A stretch of 12,425 bases of DNA from Ignavibacteriales bacterium UBA6490 (lineage in GTDB: Bacteria > Bacteroidota > Ignavibacteria > Ignavibacteriales > Ignavibacteriaceae), in NCBI GenBank assembly GCA_002435365.1, contig DJMM01000003.1, forward strand, positions 1-12,425, read 5' to 3'. Of this stretch, positions 6,693 through 12,425 are shown one piece after another (position 1 is the stretch's first letter; the number at the start of each line of letters is the position of its first letter). The translations under genes were made by a program, and so were the position numbers. Below the pieces are notes generated by a model. It was not told where the DNA came from and did no database searches. It saw only the letters and a program-made list of their open reading frames with translations.

Positions 6693-8366
6693 TTAAGTTT
6701 CCCTGATAATTTTTCCGAACGAGTTTATACCCTCGGCGGTATTGCCGGTAAAATGGAACCGTATGACTCTCCGGTTCATGTTTTTCAGGGCTTTCAGATC
6801 TCCCTGTGCCTGGGCAGAAATCAGCAGGCCGAAGGAATAGCCCTGACCAGGTACAACGATATCGTTATCCGGGTCAGATGTCAGTTGTATAAAAAAGCCT
6901 TTATTTGCATCTCCCTTATGAAGCTGTCCGGTGGAATGGAGGAACCGCGGTCCATATCCGGTTGTAACCACCGTACCGTATTTTTCCCCGATGATGTTTT
7001 TAAGTCTGATTATTTCAAAATCGTTTTTTTCATCAGGATTAACAAATGCCATAATGCATACATATGATGTTTGTTCCAGATCTTTCATAAAATCGCCGAA
7101 CAAAGATTTTAGATCACCGCTTTTTTTGTCACTGTATGCCAGGATATTGTTCTGCTTCAAAGAAGGCTCATCCCCGCCGGTTTTCCCCTTTTTTCTGAAT
7201 TCATTTATTGCTTCCGAGGCAAGTGTTTTGGCAAGCTGAACGTTCGGCTGATCGAAAGGATTAATCCTCAGAACTGTGGATGCCATTGCTGTTGCCAGCT
7301 CCCAGGTGTAGAACTGATATCCCAGGTCGTATTTATCTTTTAGTTTAATTTCTATTACCGGGATTCCTTTTTCAAGCAAAGCTTTAATTCCGCTTTCCGG
7401 GTATTCATCCGATTCAATGTGCAGGTAAACAACCACGTTATCAAGGTGATATTTTTCCGGAGGGAACAGATCGTTTTCAATTACCGGGAGAATTCCTTTT
7501 CCCTCTTTCCCGGTACTCTCGGCTATAAGCTGTTCTATCCAGGAGGGGAATGACGAAATTCCGTGTGAAGCAGTTAATATAATTTTATCTTTTCCGTTCA
7601 GAGCAAGCTCTCCAAGTGCTGCACCGAGTCTGTATCCGTCATTTAACTTAATGGTGCTGTCTTTTTTTGATTCATTCATCAGTTGTGAAGCGCTGTTCAG
7701 CAGCGTTCCGGTATCTATTCCGGTAAGAGCTGCAGGCACCAGTCCAAAATAAGTTAATGCAGAATATCTTCCTCCAACCTCTCCGGGGGTATTGAATATT
7801 CTTCTGAATTGATTTTCCTTTGCATAAGTTTCAAGGATTGTACCCGGATCTGTTATTGCAATAAAGTTTGAACCGGCATTCTTCTTTAACTTTGAAACAG
7901 CGTTAAAAGCTGTGTGCATAAATGATGAGGTTTCAACAGTTGTGCCGGATTTGCTTGAAACAATGAACAATGTTTGTGCGGACACCGAATCGACAATTTT
8001 TTTCTTTACCGCATCGGGGTGTGTGCTGTCCAGTATAGAAAGAGAGGGGTAACCTTCTTTCCGACCGAATGAATTGAACAAAACCTCCGGGGCAAGACTG
8101 CTGCCTCCCATTCCAAGCAGAATAATTTCCGTAAATTCCTTCCTGATTTCACCTGCAAACCTGGTAAGTTCCTCAACGACATTCTGCATATCTGAAGGAA
8201 GTGTAAGCCATCCCAGTCTGTTGGATAATTCTTTATCATCCCCCTTATTTGCTTTCCAGAGAGTATAGTCCTTTTTCCATACTCCGGTGGCAAAGTTTTC
8301 GCTTTCCCATTTTTCGAGTCTCTTCAGGTAAAGCTGGTCAAGCCCGGCGGGCAGAGTTACCCTCAT
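6693..8366 (-). CDS. pgi: Glucose-6-phosphate isomerase (type fused to transaldolase in many bacteria)
   Basis: 557 residues, complete. It interconverts glucose 6-phosphate and fructose 6-phosphate in glycolysis and gluconeogenesis. Two SIS-type sugar-phosphate sites are visible: GMGGSSLAPE (85-94), SSKSGTTVET (137-146) and GGRYSALT (198-205). The later motifs are ESTGKEGKG with Glu283 (283-291), FDQPNVQLAK (371-380) and STGQLHKGD with His483 (478-486), where phosphoglucose isomerases carry a catalytic histidine and lysine. ATG at 8366 overlaps the transaldolase stop as ATGA, implying translational coupling. An in-frame TAA at 8382-8384, only five codons upstream of the ATG, shows that it is a separate protein and not a broken fusion. 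It is the last gene of rpiB-tal-pgi. Confidence 0.93.
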   Translation of the reverse strand: MRVTLPAGLDQLYLKRLEKWESENFATGVWKKDYTLWKANKGDDKELSNRLGWLTLPSDMQNVVEELTRFAGEIRKEFTEIILLGMGGSSLAPEVLFNSFGRKEGYPSLSILDSTHPDAVKKKIVDSVSAQTLFIVSSKSGTTVETSSFMHTAFNAVSKLKKNAGSNFIAITDPGTILETYAKENQFRRIFNTPGEVGGRYSALTYFGLVPAALTGIDTGTLLNSASQLMNESKKDSTIKLNDGYRLGAALGELALNGKDKIILTASHGISSFPSWIEQLIAESTGKEGKGILPVIENDLFPPEKYHLDNVVVYLHIESDEYPESGIKALLEKGIPVIEIKLKDKYDLGYQFYTWELATAMASTVLRINPFDQPNVQLAKTLASEAINEFRKKGKTGGDEPSLKQNNILAYSDKKSGDLKSLFGDFMKDLEQTSYVCIMAFVNPDEKNDFEIIRLKNIIGEKYGTVVTTGYGPRFLHSTGQLHKGDANKGFFIQLTSDPDNDIVVPGQGYSFGLLISAQAQGDLKALKNMNRRVIRFHFTGNTAEGINSFGKIIRET

Positions 8367-9469
8367 ACCGTTCCCACTATTTTATTCTTTTTCTGCTCAA
8401 TTGTATTCAGCAGGTCATGAAAGGATGCTGCAAAAGATTCCACTCCGTCTTTAGTCAGTTTCGCAGTAACCTGTTCAAAATCGATATTAAGTCCGGCAAG
8501 AGTATCCATATGTTTGCGGGCTTCTTCGGGTGAAGATTCCACGGCAGGAGATAATTTACCGTGATCGCGGAATGCGGTTATAGTTGCAGGGGGCATTGTA
8601 TTAACAGTATCATTCCCTATCAGTTCATCGACATAGATAGTATCGGGATAGTCAGGATTTTTTGTGCTTGTGGAAGCCCACAATAATCTTTGTGTCTTTG
8701 CCCCTTTTTTCTTAAGTTTTTTGAAACGATCGGTCGAGAACAGTTCTTTTGCTCTCTTGTATACCAGCTTTGCGTTTGCAACCGCAGCTTTTCCCGCCAG
8801 GTCTTTTCTGCCCATGCCGCTAAGCTCCTTATCGATTACTGTATCAATCCGGCTTATAAAAAAGCTGGCCACCGAGCTGATTCTGCTTATATCCAGCCCC
8901 TTCGCGGCACGCTCCTCAAGTCCGCTTATATAAGCTTCCACCACCTGTTCATATACAACCGGGGAAAAGATAAGGGTAACGTTTATGCAAACTCCCCGTG
9001 CTATCATTTCCTTTATTGCAGGTAATCCTTCGGGGGTTGCCGGAATTTTAATCATAACATTTGGTTTGCCCGTTCGTGAAGCCAGCCGCGCGGCCTCTTC
9101 AACTGTGGAATTTGTATCATATGCAAAATCGGGCGACACCTCGATACTCACAAATCCATCTTTCCCGTCCGTTTCTTTATACACGTTAAAAAGGAGATCG
9201 GCGGCATCCCGTATGTCCTGAACCGCAATGTATTCAAAAAGTTCTCTGGCATTAAGTTGGCTATTGTTTTCCAGGAGCTGTTTAAGTTGTTCATCATAAT
9301 CAGTTCCTGAGCCGATGGCCTTCTGAAAGATGGTGGGATTTGATGTAACGCCTTTCAGACCATCCTTTTCGATCAGGTCTTTCAGCTCATTATTCTTTAA
9401 TATTCCGCGGCTGATATTATCAAACCAAACACTCTGGCCGTATTTATTTAATTCCAGTAATGGATTCAT
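8363..9469 (-). CDS. tal: Transaldolase
   Basis: About 368 residues from the preferred start. It transfers the dihydroxyacetone unit between sedoheptulose 7-phosphate and glyceraldehyde 3-phosphate in the non-oxidative pentose phosphate pathway. Motifs, numbered from this start: VWFDNISRG near the N-terminus with an active-site Asp17, GVTSNPTIF (41-49), and PNVMIKIPAT with the Schiff-base Lys141. LLWASTSTKNP near residue 265 and NTMPPATI near 290 are typical of the long transaldolases that pair with Pgi. An upstream in-frame ATG at 9493 would add eight residues but overlaps the rpiB end by 11 nt and has no ribosome-binding site. ATG at 9469 has GGAG at 5-6 nt and sits 13 nt after the rpiB stop, so it is chosen. 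Its stop overlaps the pgi start (ATGA). Confidence 0.93.
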   Translation of the reverse strand: MNPLLELNKYGQSVWFDNISRGILKNNELKDLIEKDGLKGVTSNPTIFQKAIGSGTDYDEQLKQLLENNSQLNARELFEYIAVQDIRDAADLLFNVYKETDGKDGFVSIEVSPDFAYDTNSTVEEAARLASRTGKPNVMIKIPATPEGLPAIKEMIARGVCINVTLIFSPVVYEQVVEAYISGLEERAAKGLDISRISSVASFFISRIDTVIDKELSGMGRKDLAGKAAVANAKLVYKRAKELFSTDRFKKLKKKGAKTQRLLWASTSTKNPDYPDTIYVDELIGNDTVNTMPPATITAFRDHGKLSPAVESSPEEARKHMDTLAGLNIDFEQVTAKLTKDGVESFAASFHDLLNTIEQKKNKIVGTV

Positions 9470-9482
9470 TTTTTCTCCGGGC

Positions 9483-9926
9483 TTATTTATCATATTTATT
9501 CAGTTTATCCAGCCTTCTTAAAAAGCGTTCTTCATTTATGAAATTTGCTTCCACAAAAGCTTTAACAATTTCTATTGCGAGATTCTCCCCGATTATCCTT
9601 GCACCGATGCACACAACGTTCATATTATCGTGTTCAACACCCTGGTGTGCAGAATAGGTATCGTGACATACAGATGCACGCACATTTTTAAACTTGTTTG
9701 CTGTAATGCAGGCTCCTACGCCGCTTCCGCAGAGGATAATTCCTTTACCGGCCTTTCCTTCTGATATCTGCTGGGCGGCAGAAGCAGCAAAATCCGGATA
9801 ATCGTCACCGGGATCATACTTGCTGTTTCCAAGGTCAACCGCGTCATAATTGTTATTCTTCAGCCAGCTGAACAATTTGTTTTTAAGTTCATATCCCCCA
9901 TGATCGGCAGCAATAACTATCTTCAC
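9483..9926 (-). CDS. rpiB: Ribose-5-phosphate isomerase B
   Basis: 147 residues, the usual length for RpiB. It interconverts ribulose 5-phosphate and ribose 5-phosphate. The family pattern is intact: AADHGGYELK at the N-terminus (Asp8-His9), the catalytic Cys66 in CGSGVG (66-71), the anion-binding TANKF (75-79), and CHDTYSAHQGVEHDNMNV, where His99 matches the second active-site residue of E. coli RpiB. The start codon is GTG at 9926, supported by AAAGGA 7 nt upstream and by the family-typical MKIVIAADHGG. It is the first gene of the rpiB-tal-pgi operon, about 100 nt after ispD, with a TATATTTG promoter-like element in the gap. LacAB-type galactose isomerases are related, but the neighbourhood supports the pentose pathway. 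Confidence 0.93.
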   Translation of the reverse strand: MKIVIAADHGGYELKNKLFSWLKNNNYDAVDLGNSKYDPGDDYPDFAASAAQQISEGKAGKGIILCGSGVGACITANKFKNVRASVCHDTYSAHQGVEHDNMNVVCIGARIIGENLAIEIVKAFVEANFINEERFLRRLDKLNKYDK

Positions 9927-9957
9927 TCTGCAATCCTTTCTGTTAACATCTTGTTTT

Positions 9958-9965
9958 CAAATATA
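9958..9965 (-). promoter_or_regulatory. Candidate promoter element TATATTTG upstream of rpiB
   Basis: On the minus strand TTTTTTATATTTG ends 31 nt before the rpiB GTG. The octamer matches a TAnnTTTG -7 box and is identical to that upstream of the exported hydrolase gene. Just ahead of it, TTCCTT and AAGGAA (9987-9992 and 9971-9976 on the plus strand) can form a weak 6-bp hairpin followed by six T, which might partly terminate ispD transcripts. Both readings are tentative. Confidence 0.3.
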
Positions 9966-10026
9966 AAAAATTCCTTTACACTTGGGAAGGAAAAGGCTTG
10001 CTGCAAAAATCTTTTGATGCAGGAAT

Positions 10027-10716
10027 TTACTTCAATCCTTTTCCCGGGAGTAATTTTTTAAGGAGTTTTATATCTTCGGGAGTAGTAATTTTAAAATTTA
10101 AATAAGAACCCGGCACCAGCCGGACATCATGCCCGATCCGCTTTACAAGCATCGATTCGTCTGTACCGATAAAGTTTTCCTGATAAGCCTTATCAAAAGC
10201 TTCCCTGATCTCGGAATATCTGAACACCTGGGGTGTCTGTATGTAATAAATATTTTTTCTTTCCGGATAGGATTTTATGTACTCTTCTCCTGATGCAAGG
10301 GTATCCCCTGCTTTAACAGCCAGTACTCCGTTACCCGATTTTTTTGCCGCGGCAATAACATTTTTTAAGAGCGACTTTGATAAAAGGGGGCGGGCAGCAT
10401 CGTGAACAACTATCAGATCATCATCATAAAATTTTCCGGAACATAAAACGTTATAGACAGAGTCCTGTCTTTCGCTGCCTCCCGGAATTAGTTCCTTCAG
10501 CTTTGTGAACCGGTATTTTTTTCTGCATTTTTCCAGCAGCGGGAAGTATTCCGGGGAAGCCGCAACATAAATCTTGTCGACATCCTTACATTTCTGGAAT
10601 ACTTCGATGGTATAAGAAATCAGCTCCTTACCTTTAATTTTAATAAACTGCTTAGGCAAAGACAAACCGCTTCTGATACCTTTTCCGCCCGCGGGAATTA
10701 CTGCAACAACTTTCAT
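10027..10716 (-). CDS. ispD: 2-C-methyl-D-erythritol 4-phosphate cytidylyltransferase
   Basis: 229 residues from the chosen start. It makes CDP-methylerythritol from methylerythritol 4-phosphate and CTP in the MEP isoprenoid pathway. The CTP-binding loop is PAGGKGIRSG followed by PKQF with Lys22; then come GGSERQDSV (79-87), VHDAARP (104-110), TPQVFR (161-166, Arg166 aligning with the substrate arginine of E. coli IspD), TDES (185-188) and NFKITTPED with Lys209. The PAG rather than PAA entry is a small variant. In-frame GTG and ATG codons at 10740 and 10737 would add eight or seven residues inside queA. ATG at 10716 gives the normal MKVVAVIPAGG start and lies one base after the queA TGA, suggesting coupled re-initiation, since no Shine-Dalgarno sequence is evident. 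Its paralogues TarI and YgbP-like proteins are less likely. Confidence 0.9.
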   Translation of the reverse strand: MKVVAVIPAGGKGIRSGLSLPKQFIKIKGKELISYTIEVFQKCKDVDKIYVAASPEYFPLLEKCRKKYRFTKLKELIPGGSERQDSVYNVLCSGKFYDDDLIVVHDAARPLLSKSLLKNVIAAAKKSGNGVLAVKAGDTLASGEEYIKSYPERKNIYYIQTPQVFRYSEIREAFDKAYQENFIGTDESMLVKRIGHDVRLVPGSYLNFKITTPEDIKLLKKLLPGKGLK

Positions 10717-10717
10717 A

Positions 10718-11752
10718 TCAGATAACAAGCATGGCATCACCGTAACTCAGGAAACGGTAATTCTCTTTAATTGCTTTTTTGTATGCTTTAATTATAAGCT
10801 CGGTGCCGGCAAATGCACCAACAAGCATCAGCAGAGTTGATTCCGGAACATGAAAGTTTGTAATCAGTTTGTCAACTATTTTGAAATCATAATAAGGATA
10901 GATGAATTTATCGGTCCATCCCCGGTTTGGTTTTACAAGTCCGTCTGCCGTGATACTTGTTTCCAGTGCTCTTGCAGTTGAAGTACCCACTACAAAGACA
11001 TTATGCTTGCCCAGTATCGACTTGTTTATCTGTTCTGCGGAGGCGGCTGAAATTTCATAGTATTCGGAGTCCATTTTATGCTTGGTAAGATCCTCCACTT
11101 CCACCGGTCTGAAAGTACCCAGCCCGATATGAAGGATTACCGGCACAATTGACACGCCCTTCTTTTCTATTTTCTGCAGAAGTTTTGAAGTAAAATGAAG
11201 ACCAGCAGTTGGGGCAGCAACAGCACCATCAACCCGGGCATAAACTGTCTGATAATTTTCCTTATCGGAATTCTCCGGTTCTCTTTTGATATAAGGAGGG
11301 AGGGGAGTAAGTCCGATTTTCTCAACTGATTTATAAACATTCCCGGGCTGATTGAAGCGAACGGTTCTTCCGCGGCTTGTGGTATTATCAATAACCTCGC
11401 ACCACAATTTATCATTAAAATAGATTTTATTGCCTATCCTTACTTTTCTTGCAGGATCGACAATAACATCCCATATGCATTCATCCGCATTAAGTTCGCG
11501 GAGCAGAAAGACTTCAATTTTTGCGTTGGTTTTTTCTTTTTTGCCAAAGAGTCTTGCCTGGAACACTTTCGTCTCATTTACAACAAGTACATCGCCTTTT
11601 GCCATATATTGAACAATATCGGTAAACACCTTGTTCTGAATTTCCTCTGTTTCCTTATTTATAACCATCATTTTGGCTTTATCCCTGGGGGAGACAGGAT
11701 ACTTGGCAATAGTGGTTTTGGGCAGATTATATTTGAAGTCTGACAATTTCAT
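10718..11752 (-). CDS. queA: tRNA preQ1(34) S-adenosylmethionine ribosyltransferase-isomerase
   Basis: 344 residues, the usual QueA length. It transfers the ribosyl part of S-adenosylmethionine to preQ1 at the wobble position of tRNAs for Asn, Asp, His and Tyr, giving epoxyqueuosine. Family motifs in order: NETKVFQARLFG (59-70), LPPYI (151-155), YQTVYA (167-172), GAVAAPTAGLHFT (176-188), LHIGLGTFRPV (207-217), HKMDSEYY (225-232), GTSTARALE (256-264), TNFHVPESTLLMLV (298-311) and RFLSYGDAML (333-342). ATG at 11752 has AAAGGA about 8 nt upstream. It lies 56 nt after the PPDK gene, separated by a perfect hairpin, and its TGA is one base from the ispD ATG. No other queuosine genes are in this window. 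The identification is secure. Confidence 0.96.
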   Translation of the reverse strand: MKLSDFKYNLPKTTIAKYPVSPRDKAKMMVINKETEEIQNKVFTDIVQYMAKGDVLVVNETKVFQARLFGKKEKTNAKIEVFLLRELNADECIWDVIVDPARKVRIGNKIYFNDKLWCEVIDNTTSRGRTVRFNQPGNVYKSVEKIGLTPLPPYIKREPENSDKENYQTVYARVDGAVAAPTAGLHFTSKLLQKIEKKGVSIVPVILHIGLGTFRPVEVEDLTKHKMDSEYYEISAASAEQINKSILGKHNVFVVGTSTARALETSITADGLVKPNRGWTDKFIYPYYDFKIVDKLITNFHVPESTLLMLVGAFAGTELIIKAYKKAIKENYRFLSYGDAMLVI

Positions 11753-11776
11753 ACTTCACATCCTTTATATTTTAAT

Positions 11777-11799
11777 GGGGAAGGCAAGATGCCTTCCCC
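11777..11799 (-). terminator. Perfect 10-bp hairpin between ppdK and queA
   Basis: ggggaaggca (11777-11786) and tgccttcccc (11790-11799) form a perfect GC-rich stem with a 3-nt loop. It begins about 9 nt after the PPDK stop on the minus strand. What follows is ATTAAAATAT rather than a T run, so it may be an imperfect terminator, a transcript-stabilising hairpin or an attenuator that lowers queA-ispD expression relative to PPDK. The stem is certain and the function is inferred. Confidence 0.6.
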
Positions 11800-11808
11800 G
11801 GTTATTAA

Positions 11809-12425
11809 TTATTTTTTCTTCGATACTATTTTACGTTTTTTTGATTTTGCCGCGGCTTTTTTAGCCCTGGTCTTAGTGCCGCTTTTCTCTTTGATTACAG
11901 CTCTTGCTGCTGCAAGACGTGCAATCGGGACACGGAACGGAGAGCAGCTTACGTAATTAAGTCCCGCCTTATGGCAGAATTCAACCGAGCTGGGTTCGCC
12001 GCCATGTTCGCCACAAATACCGACTTTAAGATCCGGTCTTGCTGATCTTCCTTTATTTGTTCCCATTACAAGTAATTCACCCACGCCATTCTGATCGATT
12101 GCCTCAAAAGGATCGGACGGCAGAAGTTCCTGCTGTACATAAAGAGGCAGGAATTTTCCCGCATCATCTCTAGATAATCCGAATGTCGTTTGGGTCAGGT
12201 CATTGGTTCCAAAGCTGAAGAACTCTGCTCTTTTTGCAATTTCATCAGCAGTTACACAGGCTCTGGGAAGCTCAATCATTGTTCCGACAAGATAGCTGAT
12301 TTTTACTCCCTTTTCCTTCATAACTTCGGAAGCAATTTTTCTGACGATATCTTCCTGCATCCTGAATTCATTAACATGGCCAACCAGCGGAATCATTATT
12401 TCTGGTTTCACTTTAATTCCTTTTG
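11809..12425 (-). CDS. ppdK: Pyruvate, phosphate dikinase, C-terminal fragment with lysine-rich tail
   Basis: The frame is open to the right edge; the 204 visible residues are the end of a protein normally near 900 residues, so the start is outside. The apparent start at 12411 is a GTG that reads as internal Val in VKPEIMIPLVGH. The fragment is the PEP/pyruvate-binding TIM-barrel end of the PEP-utilising family: GTMIELPRA (47-55, Glu51), FFSFGTNDLTQ (68-78, Asn74-Asp75) and GICGEHGG (135-142) with catalytic Cys137. PPDK interconverts pyruvate, ATP and phosphate with PEP, AMP and pyrophosphate. The EIMIPLVG and TFGLSRDD wording fits PPDK better than PEP synthase. After the usual end (ARLAAARAVIKEK) a 24-residue tail carries ten Lys and two Arg with no acidic residue, an unusual addition. 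Confidence 0.92.
   Translation of the reverse strand, partial: KGIKVKPEIMIPLVGHVNEFRMQEDIVRKIASEVMKEKGVKISYLVGTMIELPRACVTADEIAKRAEFFSFGTNDLTQTTFGLSRDDAGKFLPLYVQQELLPSDPFEAIDQNGVGELLVMGTNKGRSARPDLKVGICGEHGGEPSSVEFCHKAGLNYVSCSPFRVPIARLAAARAVIKEKSGTKTRAKKAAAKSKKRKIVSKKK

Noticed and set aside
6753..7239. Overlapping plus-strand frames of about 100 residues opposite pgi
   Set aside because: They are antisense shadows of a conserved enzyme with intact motifs; no family features.
8006..8293. 95-residue minus-strand frame inside pgi in another frame
   Set aside because: Pgi motifs in the main frame run through this stretch without interruption, and the alternative frame shows nothing recognisable.
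8363..8384. Frameshifted or pseudogenised tal-pgi fusion
   Set aside because: The pgi frame is closed by TAA five codons before its ATG, and the ATGA overlap is a normal coupling arrangement; both proteins are full length with all motifs.
12409..12411. GTG as the start of a separate 200-residue protein
   Set aside because: The frame continues upstream to the window edge with PPDK-like sequence (KGIKVKPEIMIPLVG), so the codon is internal.
1..12425. tRNA, rRNA, transposase, integrase, toxin-antitoxin or phage genes
   Set aside because: I read both strands and the gaps for these and saw no cloverleaf-like segment, conserved rRNA stretch or mobile-element protein motif.

Overview
The window suggests a moderately AT-rich member of the Bacteroidota/Chlorobi group, most plausibly Ignavibacteria-like. 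This is an inference from protein style and no marker gene proves it. The pointers are an OmpA protein with thrombospondin type 3 repeats, a lipoprotein M49 dipeptidyl-peptidase III of the short bacterial type, and a long transaldolase encoded next to a Pgi of the kind often fused to it. Apart from a partial OsmC gene at the left edge, every gene lies on the minus strand, so transcription runs right to left.

Right to left, the layout is as follows. (1) The C-terminal part of pyruvate phosphate dikinase enters from the right edge and ends in an unusual lysine-rich tail. A perfect 10-bp hairpin separates it from queA (queuosine tRNA modification), and ispD (MEP isoprenoid pathway) starts one base after the queA stop. 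(2) After about 100 bp comes a tight carbon-metabolism operon, rpiB-tal-pgi: ribose-5-phosphate isomerase B, transaldolase and glucose-6-phosphate isomerase. Spacing is 13 nt between rpiB and tal, then a 4-nt ATGA overlap between tal and pgi. With PPDK this makes a block of sugar-phosphate and PEP/pyruvate interconversion. (3) A 351-bp gene-free stretch (6342-6692) holds several inverted repeats, including a 17-bp-arm imperfect hairpin at 6481-6541. (4) Next are a Tat-exported metallo-beta-lactamase-fold hydrolase (NAPE-PLD/UlaG-like) and a HAD-family phosphatase. (5) An OmpA-family outer-membrane protein follows, with a barrel, eight TSP3 calcium-binding repeats and a peptidoglycan-binding domain, ending at a strong terminator. 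(6) An M49 lipoprotein peptidase with a coupled small GNAT acetyltransferase comes last, convergent with osmC across a short hairpin terminator.

Most of this is housekeeping metabolism and envelope biology. I found no CRISPR array, transposase, phage gene, rRNA or tRNA, and no convincing new multi-gene system. The items most worth a second look are the basic tail on PPDK, the long intergenic hairpin at 6481-6541, the unfused but overlapping tal-pgi pair, and the 69-bp coding repeats in the OmpA gene.
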